Assembly (NCBI RefSeq): GCF_001263205.1
Contig: NZ_CP012333.1
Span: forward strand, 5,247,001 to 5,311,000
DNA: 64,000 nt
Direction of reading: 5' to 3'
Source of the DNA: Labilithrix luteola
GTDB lineage: Bacteria > Myxococcota_A > Polyangia > Polyangiales > Polyangiaceae
This document shows, piece after piece, positions 43,262-51,905 of the stretch. Positions within the stretch are counted from its first letter, which is position 1. Each line of letters starts with the position of its first letter. The position numbers and the translations under genes are program-made. The notes under the pieces are model-generated. The model made no database searches and had not been told where the DNA came from. It saw only the letters and a list, made by a program, of their open reading frames with translations.

Positions 43262-43939
43262 ATGACGACGAAGGTGACGTTTTCGACGAAAGCGGGGGGG
43301 ACAATCGAGGGCGCGCTTTGCGAGCCGCCGGGGGCAGGCGTCACCGGTGCGCTCGTCGTGGTCCACGAATGGCACGGCCTCAACGAGGTCATGAAGCTGC
43401 ACTGCGAGCGCTTCGCCCAGGCTGGTTTCCTCGCGCTCGTCCCGGACCTTTTTCACGGCAAGGTCGCCAAGGACGACGACGAGGCAGCAAAGCTGCTCGG
43501 TACCTTCGACTTCCAGAAGGCCGTGGGAGAGATCGGCGAGACGGTCGCCTACCTCCGTTCGCATCCCCGCTGCAACGGGAGAGTCGCGGTGACCGGCTTC
43601 TGCTTGGGCGGAGCGCTCACGCTCGCTGCCGCACGCTACATCCCGGCCTTGGCGGCGGCGGTGCCCTTCTACGGTCTTCCACGGTTTCCATCCGACGAGT
43701 TCACCAACGTCAAAGCGCCGATCTGCGGACACTACGCAAGGGTCGACGACTGGGCGAACCCCTCGGTCGCCGAAGAGATCCAGCGGAAAGTGCGCGCCGG
43801 CGGCGGCCAGATGGATCTCTACATCTACGACGCCGGCCACGCCTTCATGCGCTCGACCGATTCCTCCAGGTACGAGCCGAAGAGCGCAGAGCTGGCGTGG
43901 CAGCGCACCGTCGACTTCCTCCAAAGGCACATCGGCTGA
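43262..43939 (+). CDS. Dienelactone hydrolase family protein
   Basis: A 225-residue alpha/beta hydrolase. The Cys nucleophile lies in the elbow GFCLGGAL, the usual acid is in the HYARVDDW segment, and the His is in YDAGHAF. VVVHEWHGLNE is typical of the dienelactone hydrolase start. ATG 43262 is preceded by AGGAAGGG at about 43246, which decides the start over the longer open frame. It follows the SDR gene by 83 bp on the same strand and may share its promoter. The natural substrate is unknown. Confidence 0.92.
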   Translation: MTTKVTFSTKAGGTIEGALCEPPGAGVTGALVVVHEWHGLNEVMKLHCERFAQAGFLALVPDLFHGKVAKDDDEAAKLLGTFDFQKAVGEIGETVAYLRSHPRCNGRVAVTGFCLGGALTLAAARYIPALAAAVPFYGLPRFPSDEFTNVKAPICGHYARVDDWANPSVAEEIQRKVRAGGGQMDLYIYDAGHAFMRSTDSSRYEPKSAELAWQRTVDFLQRHIG

Positions 43940-44123
43940 CGACCACCGTTCTCGGCAAGCGGGCGAGCGGCACGAAAGGCGGCGCGAGGACTCTTTCAGC
44001 TCAGTTGACAGCAGGTCGCTCAGGCCTCGCTGCATGAGCTGCGAGACCTCCTCGCGGCCGCTCCCTTGCCGAGCCGACGAAGCCCTCTCCAGTGCGCGGC
44101 TACGCCGTCAAACGCCGGATGAA

Positions 44124-44149
44124 GTGACCCGACGCCCTCGGTGGGTCAC
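44124..44149 (-). terminator. Hairpin overlapping the stop of the lipoprotein gene
   Basis: GTGACCC at 44124-44130 and GGGTCAC at 44143-44149 form a 7-bp stem with a 12-nt loop around the stop codon. No U tract follows, so termination is only possible. Confidence 0.3.
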
Positions 44150-45429
44150 GGTTTGGGAGCGTGTGTCACGCCGCGGTACATGGCTCCGTGCGGGGCGGTC
44201 GCGATGACCGTCGACATCGGTGTGCCGGTGGCTGGGTCGACGAAGCGAACGAGCTTGTCACCGTCGGTCGTCGTCGCAACGATGATGACATCGTCGCCCT
44301 CCTTGTAGGCGGCCAGCCCACGAAGCCCCGAGTTCAAACTCTCCCTGAACGTCGTGGAGTAGGTCCACGTCTTCGATTTACTATCGTAGACGTATTTCCT
44401 CACTCCGCCCGGGACACCTGCATTCACACCCATACCGTCGACGGCGACGTAGAGACGCTCTGCCCCCGGCTTACCATCGAGATCGACGAACTCGAATTCG
44501 GAGGCGCCAATGGGGTCGGTGACGACAGGGGTCTCGACCTGCGGCCCCGTCGTCGGGAGTCCGGTACCGATGCTGACGATCCTCCACTCATTGGTCGAAG
44601 CGTAAAGTTGGTCTTCGAAGATACGCACACAGTTGTGGGCGTAATACGGAGCTACGACTTCAGTTCCGTTCGTCGCGCCGCCTGCCACGCTGTTGCCGAA
44701 GCGCAGATATTGGAGCGGGCCGTCCCCGGGGTTGTTGTTGGCGTTCCCCCCGATCCAGATATCGTTGCCGGAGATTGCTGCGCCGCCGACGTAGTTGGCA
44801 GCGAATGAATCGGAAATCAGCGTCGACGTGTCCACGCTACCATCGGCGGTTATCCGAGCGACGACGCGAGGGTTGTCGGAGGGGGCCGAGCTATAAGGAG
44901 GCGTCGCGTCGTCACTGTGCCCCGTGTAGCCCGTGACGACGACCGAACGACCATCTGTCGAGCTCGAAATCGCGCCTTCTCGAACCTGCGACGGGGCGGC
45001 TGTCTGCACAATGGCTCGTTGATCGCCGTTGACTTGGGTGGGCAAACGGATGCTGCGTACGAGCGTGTTCCCTCCGAGCTCGTACTCGTCGAGAAACAGC
45101 TGCCCTGCTCCCGGGGAGATGCTGCCGCCGTCGAGCTCGCCTACCCGGAGAACCACGATCTTGTGGGCTGGCCCAGCATCGTCGGTCGCAGCATCGTCGG
45201 TCGCAGCATCGTCGCTCGCGTCCCCGGAATCGGCGTCGGTGCCGGCATCGCCTCCGTCGTGCAGCGAGGCATCTTCGACGGTGGGGCGATCCCCGTTCGT
45301 GTTTCCACCGTCTCTTCCGCCCTCGCTCGGCCCGTCCGAACGCAGCGCCTCGGTATCGTCGCTGCACGCGTACGTGAACATGCCGGCAGTGACAGCAAAG
45401 ACGAACGTCAAAGCACAAGTCCTACGCAT
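44146..45429 (-). CDS. Lipoprotein with Asp/Ala linker and beta-propeller-like domain
   Basis: A 427-residue protein with signal peptide and lipobox TYAC near residue 22, followed by a linker rich in Asp, Gly and Ala that includes a repeated DDAAT unit (about residues 70-92). The rest is beta-rich and repetitive (AAISGNDIWIGGNANN, GLRGLAAYKEGDDVIIVATT). ATG 45429 follows a GGAG site; GTG 45435 is the outer alternative. I do not recognise a named family. A second copy of its 3' end lies at 55129-55272. It is divergent from the outer-membrane protein gene at 45856. Confidence 0.85.
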   Translation of the reverse strand: MRRTCALTFVFAVTAGMFTYACSDDTEALRSDGPSEGGRDGGNTNGDRPTVEDASLHDGGDAGTDADSGDASDDAATDDAATDDAGPAHKIVVLRVGELDGGSISPGAGQLFLDEYELGGNTLVRSIRLPTQVNGDQRAIVQTAAPSQVREGAISSSTDGRSVVVTGYTGHSDDATPPYSSAPSDNPRVVARITADGSVDTSTLISDSFAANYVGGAAISGNDIWIGGNANNNPGDGPLQYLRFGNSVAGGATNGTEVVAPYYAHNCVRIFEDQLYASTNEWRIVSIGTGLPTTGPQVETPVVTDPIGASEFEFVDLDGKPGAERLYVAVDGMGVNAGVPGGVRKYVYDSKSKTWTYSTTFRESLNSGLRGLAAYKEGDDVIIVATTTDGDKLVRFVDPATGTPMSTVIATAPHGAMYRGVTHAPKP

Positions 45430-45652
45430 GAACACGCTCTCCGTTCCGAGCTTGGAGCTGCTTTGCCCTGCTCAAGTAAAAGTGCGTGGCTCGCGACGTC
45501 CGTGATCACCAGATTCGTACGGGCCCGGTCGATTTCTCCTCTCGGTCTCCCGGTCGGCTCCGCGCGCCCATGGTCGCGCTTTCACGCCGGGGGCTCGTGA
45601 ACGAAGGTGACGAGCGTCGACCGAGGTGACGACCCGAACTTCCACCCGCCTG

Positions 45653-45696
45653 GCGAGAGAGCTGCGAGAGAGCTGCGAGAGAGCCGCGAGAGAGCC
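45653..45696. repeat. 11-bp tandem repeat (four copies) in the divergent gap
   Basis: A GCGAGAGAGCY unit is repeated four times with one or two changes. It lies in the 426-bp region between two divergent genes (45430-45855), which otherwise shows only an imperfect duplication of an ACGAxGGTGACGA segment at 45601-45633 and no supported gene. Confidence 0.75.
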
Positions 45697-45855
45697 TACA
45701 AGCGGCGCCAGGTGACGCCGGACCGACGCCGGCGTGAGGCACGCGAGGAACGGTGGTAAAGTACGCCCACTCGCGTGGCAACAGGTGTTTGGGCGACGAT
45801 CGCCGGCGTTCTGGTCGTAGCGGGGTCGCCGTGTCCTCGTCTCGAACGCAGGCGG

Positions 45856-46887
45856 ATGCGCGCCGGATGCGTCGTTCGCTTTGTCCGGCTCGCGATGGGC
45901 GCGCTCGTTTGCGCGCTCGTCGTGTCGCTCGGAGGCGAGGCGGATGCTCTCGAGGCCCACGTGGAGGAACGGGAGGTCGTCGAGCTGACGATCGCGGGCA
46001 GAACGGACCCGAAGCTCGAAGCCTCGCTTGCCGAGCTCCTTCGGCATGCGGGATTTTCCCCGCGATTTGCGCATGTGGCGCGACCATCACCGAAGAGCGT
46101 CACCACCTCGCCATATCTCGTCGCCGTCGTTTCGCTCGACCTGACACGAGTGGACTCGATCGAGCTCGTCATCGTCGACGCGCGCCACGCGACCGTGCTT
46201 ACGCGCGGCGTGCCCACAGCGGACTGCCTCGATGAGATCGCGCGCGAAGAGATCGGCCACATCGTCCTCTTCGCGGTCGAGGCGATCCGGCGGGGCGAGA
46301 CCGTCGGGACCCCGCAGCCGCGGGCGCTCGTTCTCGCTCCGCCAAAAGAACGCGCGAGAGGCGAGCTCGAGACGGTCGTGACGCTTCGGACGTACGCGAA
46401 CGTCGCGCCCGTCGTGGTCGGAGTCGGCGCTGCGGTCGGGGCGTCCACTCGCGTGAGCTCGTTTCATCTCCGTGGCCTCGTGGGGTTCGAGCAGCGCTCC
46501 GCGGTCGTCGTCACGACGCGCGCCGCTTCTGCCCGATTCGAGCAGCGATCCTTGAGGATCGCGGTGTCGGCGGGCGTGCCGCTGAGCGCGCGCACCGAGC
46601 TCACCCTCGCGGGCGGCGTTTCCGCGGATCTCCTCGCGGTCACGACGACGGCGCTTCGTGCAAACACCGAACGCGTGCGCAACGCCTCGGACCTGGTGCC
46701 GGTCCTCGACGCGACGGGAGGGATCACCTTCCAGCTCGCGCCTCGCCTCTTCGTGAGCGGAGCCGTCGGGGCGGAAATGCCACTCTCCACTACGGAGTAC
46801 GCGCTCGAAGCCGAGCGCAACGTCGTCTTTCTCGCACCAGATGCCGTGCGCCTCGTCGGCCGGTTTAGCCTTGGCGTGAGTTTCTGA
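45856..46887 (+). CDS. Secreted protein, probable outer-membrane beta-barrel
   Basis: A 343-residue protein with a signal peptide (VRLAMGALVCALVVSLGGEADA). An N-terminal alpha/beta region of about 110 residues (VVELTIAGRTDPKLEASLAELLRHAGF, IELVIVDARHATVL) is followed by alternating beta-strands (VTLRTYANVAPVVVGVGAAVG, LRIAVSAGVPLSARTELTLAGG) ending in Phe (GRFSLGVSF), as outer-membrane barrels do. ATG 45856 was chosen for the signal peptide; the frame is open from 45775. I recall genes of this kind beside sigma-factor and TPR genes in myxobacteria, which fits its place ahead of the lipoprotein operon, but its function is unknown. Confidence 0.75.
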   Translation: MRAGCVVRFVRLAMGALVCALVVSLGGEADALEAHVEEREVVELTIAGRTDPKLEASLAELLRHAGFSPRFAHVARPSPKSVTTSPYLVAVVSLDLTRVDSIELVIVDARHATVLTRGVPTADCLDEIAREEIGHIVLFAVEAIRRGETVGTPQPRALVLAPPKERARGELETVVTLRTYANVAPVVVGVGAAVGASTRVSSFHLRGLVGFEQRSAVVVTTRAASARFEQRSLRIAVSAGVPLSARTELTLAGGVSADLLAVTTTALRANTERVRNASDLVPVLDATGGITFQLAPRLFVSGAVGAEMPLSTTEYALEAERNVVFLAPDAVRLVGRFSLGVSF

Positions 46888-46917
46888 CCGCCTTTTAGCT
46901 CAGGCGTAATGCCTCGC

Positions 46918-46953
46918 GATCGAATTCGCCGTGGCTCGTGATCAAGTTCGCCG
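46918..46953 (+). promoter_or_regulatory. Direct repeat upstream of the lipoprotein operon
   Basis: GATCRARTTCGCCG-type 14-bp units at 46918 and 46940 lie two helical turns apart (22-bp period). A GTGATC/GATCAC inverted pair (46938 and 46960) overlaps the second unit. They could be a regulator site for the operon; this is inferred from position only. Confidence 0.35.
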
Positions 46954-46973
46954 GCGAGCGATCACTTAAGGCC

Positions 46974-48155
46974 ATGGCCCAGGCGCTCATGCTTCGTCGT
47001 GTCGCGGTGCTCGTCGTCGCGGCCAGCCTATGTAGCGCGGGGGGCGCCTGCTCGTCCGGGCGCGAGATCCTCGCGAAGGAGGGCCCTCCCGTCTTCGGCT
47101 CCGAGACGGAAGAGGCTGGCGCCGACGTCTCGCCGGATCTGCTTGCTGAGCTTTGTCCGTCGACGGAGTGCCCCCCGGGGCGCGTGGCTTGTCCGAACAA
47201 GCCATTCCCCTGCGCCGTCGATCTCTCGTCCGACGACGAGAATTGCGGCGCGTGCGGGGTTCGCTGTCGGCAGGACGAAGCATTCCTGGAGACGTTTCAT
47301 GCCATCATGACGTGCTCGAACGCGGCGTGTCAGTTGGTCTGCTCGCCCGGATACGCCGACTGCAATGGCAACGTCGAGGACGGCTGCGAAGTCGAGACCC
47401 TCGAAAACCCGAAAAACTGCGGTGCATGCGGGACTGTCTGCGACGTTTGCTACGCAGGCAGGTGCGGTTGCAAAGGCTCCGACACCTACTGTCCGGGAGC
47501 GGGCTGCGTGTCCCTCTATTCCAGCGACGACAACTGCGGCGCGTGCGGCAACGCCTGTCCCGAGAGCCCGGAGAGCAACAAGCCGCCGTTGCCACCGGAA
47601 CAGCACGCGTACTACGGCTGCGCGTTCGGCATCTGCGAGCAGCCAAAGTGTGACCCACCGCACGCCGACTGCAACCACGACCTCGGAGATCCCAACGGCG
47701 ACGGATGCGAGGTCGCGGATATCACTTCCGACCCGAAGAACTGCGGCACATGCGGGAATGAGTGCGGCCCGGGCGAGTCTTGCTCGGACGGCAAATGCAT
47801 CTGTCCTTGCGGTGCCCCCTGCTTCAATCTCAACAGCGACCCCGACAACTGCGGACTATGCGGGTTCTACTGCCCTGGCGACAACCGCTCTCGGCTTCTC
47901 CAAGCCACGTCTCTCGGCGTGGCCGATCCTGCGCACGGTAGACCGATTTGCGATCAAGGAGTCTGCGGATACCGCTGTTCGAGCCATTGGGGCGATTGCG
48001 ACGCGGACATTTCGAATGGCTGCGAGACGAGCCTCCTCGTCGATCCTCTCAATTGCGGAGCGTGCGGTGTTCGATGCGACGGCATCGAGGGCCAGGCATG
48101 CGTCAACGGTCAGTGCCTGATGAAGGAGTGTCCGGAGAAAGGAGGCACGCGATGA
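46974..48155 (+). CDS. Cysteine-rich repeat lipoprotein (NCGACG repeats)
   Basis: A 393-residue lipoprotein with a lipobox ending GGAC near residue 26. The mature part contains at least six NCGxCGxxC units spaced by 30 to 60 residues (for example NCGACGVRC, NCGACGTVC, NCGTCGNEC), with DCNGNVEDGCEV and similar Asp/Asn-rich stretches between them. Such modules are abundant in myxobacterial cell-surface proteins and are probably disulfide-stabilised and calcium-binding. The start may be ATG 46974 or GTG 46938. It is the first of five lipoprotein genes joined by 4-bp overlaps. Confidence 0.87.
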   Translation: MAQALMLRRVAVLVVAASLCSAGGACSSGREILAKEGPPVFGSETEEAGADVSPDLLAELCPSTECPPGRVACPNKPFPCAVDLSSDDENCGACGVRCRQDEAFLETFHAIMTCSNAACQLVCSPGYADCNGNVEDGCEVETLENPKNCGACGTVCDVCYAGRCGCKGSDTYCPGAGCVSLYSSDDNCGACGNACPESPESNKPPLPPEQHAYYGCAFGICEQPKCDPPHADCNHDLGDPNGDGCEVADITSDPKNCGTCGNECGPGESCSDGKCICPCGAPCFNLNSDPDNCGLCGFYCPGDNRSRLLQATSLGVADPAHGRPICDQGVCGYRCSSHWGDCDADISNGCETSLLVDPLNCGACGVRCDGIEGQACVNGQCLMKECPEKGGTR

Positions 48156-49345
48156 GACTCCGCTGGATCGGAATCGGTGGCGTCATTAGCGTCGTCGTGC
48201 CACTGGCGTGTGCCAGCGAAGGAGATGTCGGCCCGCAGGGACCGGCCGACGCGGGGAGCGGCGCTGACAGCGGTGTGGTCGCAGACGGCTCCGGAGACAG
48301 GGCCGACGCCGAGGTCGACGCTGAAGCGGGCATCGACTCGTGCGCCGTCTTGGGGCTCTGTGTAGCTTCCGCTCCCATCGACTCGAGCATCAACTTGACG
48401 TCGGTCTGGGGATCGAGCGCCAGCGATGTATGGGCTGTCGGAACGAACCGTACGGTCGTCCACTACGACGGTTCCAAGTGGGAAAAGCACGTCATCGAGA
48501 ACGACCCAACGTCGTCGGCCACGATGCGAGCCGTCTGGGTCGGTAGATCCGACGACGTCTGGATCGTCGATGGTCTCGTGCTGCGCCACTCCACCGGCTG
48601 GAAGGGGGACGCGACGGAATGGTCCTCCTACCACTTCTATCCTCCGGGCACTGCCACCGGCAACGCGCCCTTTGGCCTGAGTGGGAGGGACGGTAGCGTC
48701 TGGATCGCGCGTCTTGGATGGGTGCAATACGATCCCCCCGGGACGCTCATCAAGTGCAGCGGTTGGGGCGAGGGTGGCGCTCTCGTCGATGCCGAGCACT
48801 TGGGTTACAGCGGAAACGACCAAACGTACTTCACTTCCGGATACGGCGCGGTCGCGATGACTCGCGCGGACGAAGCGTGGGCGACGAGCCTCGCGGTGGC
48901 GGTGTGGTCGGGGTCTCGCGTCATGCGCGTCGTCCGGTCGGACACCGAGCCAACGGTGTGGCGGCACGAAGAGTTCGATAGCCGTACCGTGAGGGAGCTG
49001 CACGGCATATGGGGCAATGAGGATGTCGTCTGGCTCGTGGGAGAAGGGGGAGTCACCCGTCGGATGACGCGCTCCGCGATCCCGTCGAGAGCCTTCGAGG
49101 TCATCGAGACTCCGGTGAATGACACTCTCCGAGGGGTCTTCGGTTTCGGTCCCGACGACGTGTGGGCGGTCGGCGACGAGAGCACGATCCTGCATTGGGA
49201 CGGGCAGTCCTGGACGAAGCTCGCGACGCCCTTCGACGGTGCAGGCCTGAAGCCACGGCTCTTCGGGGTTTGGGGTAGCTCGAAAGACGATGTGTGGATC
49301 GTCGGAGGTGGCGTGGTGATCCACTTCGAGAGGAGGGGCGCGTGA
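48152..49345 (+). CDS. Beta-propeller lipoprotein (SVWGSSxxDVWAVG repeats)
   Basis: A 397-residue lipoprotein with lipobox PLAC near residue 20 and an Asp/Ala/Gly-rich linker of about 45 residues. Repeated blades follow: SVWGSSASDVWAVG, AVWVGRSDDVWIVD, GIWGNEDVVWLVG, VFGFGPDDVWAVG and GVWGSSKDDVWIVG, each ending in a strand with a Tyr or Trp (VVHYDGSKW, ILHWDGQSW). This is a common myxobacterial surface propeller of unknown ligand. ATG 48152 overlaps the previous stop (ATGA); the longer open frame from 47948 is antisense-like noise. Confidence 0.88.
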   Translation: MRLRWIGIGGVISVVVPLACASEGDVGPQGPADAGSGADSGVVADGSGDRADAEVDAEAGIDSCAVLGLCVASAPIDSSINLTSVWGSSASDVWAVGTNRTVVHYDGSKWEKHVIENDPTSSATMRAVWVGRSDDVWIVDGLVLRHSTGWKGDATEWSSYHFYPPGTATGNAPFGLSGRDGSVWIARLGWVQYDPPGTLIKCSGWGEGGALVDAEHLGYSGNDQTYFTSGYGAVAMTRADEAWATSLAVAVWSGSRVMRVVRSDTEPTVWRHEEFDSRTVRELHGIWGNEDVVWLVGEGGVTRRMTRSAIPSRAFEVIETPVNDTLRGVFGFGPDDVWAVGDESTILHWDGQSWTKLATPFDGAGLKPRLFGVWGSSKDDVWIVGGGVVIHFERRGA

Positions 49346-50595
49346 TCTTCGCTCGTAAAGTGAGCGCTTTCAGCGTCGGCACGGCATTCGCGCTCAGCCT
49401 CCTCTTCGCATGTGCGAACAGCGAGGTCGGGTCGGGGCCGCCGCCGTCGCCGCCACTCGTGCTCGATGCCGGCCCTGAGGTCGCGCCCGATGCCGCGCCC
49501 GATGCCGCGCCCGATGCCGCGCAAGAGGTGCCCGATGCGACTGCCGCCGTGCCAGGTAAGTGTAGTCGCGGCGGATTCTGCTACGTGTCCATGCCGGTAC
49601 TGGCACCGCTCATCGCGGTTTCTGCGTCGAGTATCGACGACGCCTGGATGCTTCCGAAGGATACCCAAACCATCCTCCGTTGGGACGGGACGTCCTTGAA
49701 GGAGGTCTACGAGTACACGGGGACCACTCCAGAAACGATCTCCTTTCGCGCGATTTGGGCCGAGAAGAAGGACAACGTATGGGCCGTGGCCACGGACAAA
49801 GATCGCTACTACATCGTTCGTTATGCGCCGACGGGCGGTGGACCGGCCGTCTTCCGTGAGTACCCGACGGAGCAGCTCGCGCCGATTTACACGGGCATCG
49901 CGTGGGTGAACAGCGTCTGGGGCACGCCCTCATCGGGCGCGCTATGGGTGGCCGCTGGGAGTGCGATTCTTCGCTTTCGCGACAACGGCAGCGGAGCGCT
50001 CGCCGTCGATCGCTTCGTGCCGATAAGCGTTACCGGCGGATATTACCAATGGTTCTCCGTCTGGGGATTCGGTGACAAGGACGTTTACCTTGGCGGTGGT
50101 GAATATGCCGGGAGCGTCTCCCGTGCCGCCATTGCCCACTACGATGGGACTGCCTGGTCGATCGAAACTTCCGCTTCGGACGGCGAGTCCGTCTACTCGC
50201 TTCGAGGAACCCCGGTCGGCCAACCACGCCAGCTTTGGTATACGCGGTGGCAAGATCCCAGACGCAGCTCGACGCGCATCCTGCCGATTGGCGCCGACGG
50301 GCAGCTCGGTGAGGAGTTGCTCGTTTCCGAAATGCCCGCGTGCAACGGGCGCTTCGGTGGTGCGGCGACGCCGATGGATGGATGGTTCTCCAACGGGCTC
50401 CTCGTCTGCCGATGGACGGGAACGAAGTTCGAGGACGTCCCCACGTCCGTCGGCGGTCTTCCGGTCGTCCAGCAAGTGAACGGGGTCTGGGCGGGGAGCG
50501 CGGACGACGCGTGGATCGTCGGCGCGTCGGCGACGGGGCGCGGCGGCTTCGCTGCGTTGCGAACGCGCGCAACGGCGGAGGGAGGCAAGCCATGA
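49342..50595 (+). CDS. Beta-propeller lipoprotein, second of the operon's propellers
   Basis: A 417-residue lipoprotein. GTG 49342 overlaps the previous stop (GTGA) and follows an AGGAGG site. Lipobox LFAC near residue 24; the linker contains a DAAP unit three times in tandem, encoded by a 12-bp repeat. The body has propeller-type strands (AIWAEKKDNVWAVATDKDRY, SVWGTPSSGALWVAAG, GVWAGSADDAWIVGAS) like those of the previous gene, so the two are probably distant paralogues. No ligand-binding or catalytic motif is seen. Confidence 0.86.
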   Translation: MIFARKVSAFSVGTAFALSLLFACANSEVGSGPPPSPPLVLDAGPEVAPDAAPDAAPDAAQEVPDATAAVPGKCSRGGFCYVSMPVLAPLIAVSASSIDDAWMLPKDTQTILRWDGTSLKEVYEYTGTTPETISFRAIWAEKKDNVWAVATDKDRYYIVRYAPTGGGPAVFREYPTEQLAPIYTGIAWVNSVWGTPSSGALWVAAGSAILRFRDNGSGALAVDRFVPISVTGGYYQWFSVWGFGDKDVYLGGGEYAGSVSRAAIAHYDGTAWSIETSASDGESVYSLRGTPVGQPRQLWYTRWQDPRRSSTRILPIGADGQLGEELLVSEMPACNGRFGGAATPMDGWFSNGLLVCRWTGTKFEDVPTSVGGLPVVQQVNGVWAGSADDAWIVGASATGRGGFAALRTRATAEGGKP

Positions 50596-51905
50596 TGCCG
50601 CGCCGCGTTTCGATCGGTGCCTTCTTCACCGCCGGATGGCTCGTCCTCGCGTGTACGTCGGTGGTCGTGGAGCCCGCGCCTCAGGACGTTTCCCCGGACG
50701 CATCCGTTTCGTCTTCACCGGAGGACGCGAGCGTGCCGGAGGACGCGAGCGTGCCGGAGATCGTCACTCGCGATGGAGGCGTGCCTCGCCGCCTCGACGT
50801 GACCTGCGAAAAGGATCCCTGCTACGTCTCGGTCAGCGGCAATGGCGGTCGGCACTTCTGCGGTCTGCTGAAGGACGGCACGGTGCGGTGCTGGGGGCGA
50901 GACACGATGTCCACCGTGTCCGCGCCAGAAGGTGGCGTGAACGGCGACGGTGCCCTCGGGCGAGGTACTCCCGTCTCGATTCTCGAGGGCGCCACGCCGG
51001 CGCCCGTCGTCGGTCTCGACGGTGTCACGCAGATCAGCGTCGGCCCGAATCTCGGCACGTGCGCGCGCAGGTCGGACGGCTCGGTGGTTTGTTGGGGCCG
51101 CAACGAATACGGCCAGCTTGGCCAGGCGCCGACGCAGGCGACCCTACCGCTGCCGACACGCGTTCCGGCGCTCCCGCCGGTCGACTTCGTCGCGCTCGGT
51201 GCGCGCACGGGCTGCGCTATCGGCACCGCGGACCACGCTCTTTACTGTTGGGGGCGGCGCGACGACGTCATCGGCGGCGCCATCGACGCGGGCGACGATT
51301 CGGACACGTTCCCTCCGCAGATCATGCCGCTCTTTCCGCCTCCGGTACGAGCGCTCGCGATTGGCTCCTCACCTGACGACGACACCATCATGACCCTCCT
51401 CGACGGAGGCGTTCTCGCGACACTTGGCGCTCAGCCGGTGGGTGATTCCTCCGTCAAACCGTCTACGGCGTTTCCGATTACGCTCGCAGGAGTCGCCCGG
51501 CTTGGCGTGTTCGCCTACGTGGGCGACGACGGACGCCTCCAGCGCTGGTATCCGAGGAACGGCGAGCTCTACATTCCAAGTCCCAACTCGGTCGTCGAGG
51601 TCGCGATTTCGTCCGTGGACGGGCAGGGGGGCGCGCTGCTCTCGGACGGGCGCCTCTTCCGTTGGGGACCCAACGCGGCGGGAACGCTCGGACTCGACCC
51701 GGAGATGTTGGAATTTGCCGAGTATCCCGTGGAGATGAAGGACGTCACCTCCGATGGCGTTGTCTCGTTCGCGACGACCATCGGATCGACCTGCGCCTCG
51801 CGGGTCGATGGCACCATCAGGTGTTGGGGGGCGAACACTCGCGGCGAGCTTGGGCGCGGAACGGTCGACGGGATGGCTCATCCAGAATCCGAGAAGATCC
51901 GATGA
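50592..51905 (+). CDS. RCC1-repeat lipoprotein
   Basis: A 437-residue lipoprotein with lipobox VLAC near residue 21 and a linker that repeats EDASVP twice. The body shows RCC1-type blades: FCGLLKDGTVRCWGRD, TCARRSDGSVVCWGRNEYGQLG, GCAIGTADHALYCWGRR and TCASRVDGTIRCWGANTRGELGRG, in which a Cys pair near the ends of adjacent strands suggests disulfides. This is a seven-blade-type propeller used for binding, not catalysis. ATG 50592 overlaps the previous stop (ATGA). Confidence 0.88.
   Translation: MMPRRVSIGAFFTAGWLVLACTSVVVEPAPQDVSPDASVSSSPEDASVPEDASVPEIVTRDGGVPRRLDVTCEKDPCYVSVSGNGGRHFCGLLKDGTVRCWGRDTMSTVSAPEGGVNGDGALGRGTPVSILEGATPAPVVGLDGVTQISVGPNLGTCARRSDGSVVCWGRNEYGQLGQAPTQATLPLPTRVPALPPVDFVALGARTGCAIGTADHALYCWGRRDDVIGGAIDAGDDSDTFPPQIMPLFPPPVRALAIGSSPDDDTIMTLLDGGVLATLGAQPVGDSSVKPSTAFPITLAGVARLGVFAYVGDDGRLQRWYPRNGELYIPSPNSVVEVAISSVDGQGGALLSDGRLFRWGPNAAGTLGLDPEMLEFAEYPVEMKDVTSDGVVSFATTIGSTCASRVDGTIRCWGANTRGELGRGTVDGMAHPESEKIR

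Noticed and set aside
42348..43304. N-terminal extension of the AraC frame
   Set aside because: It is antisense to an intact SDR gene and would run through the palindromic promoter region.
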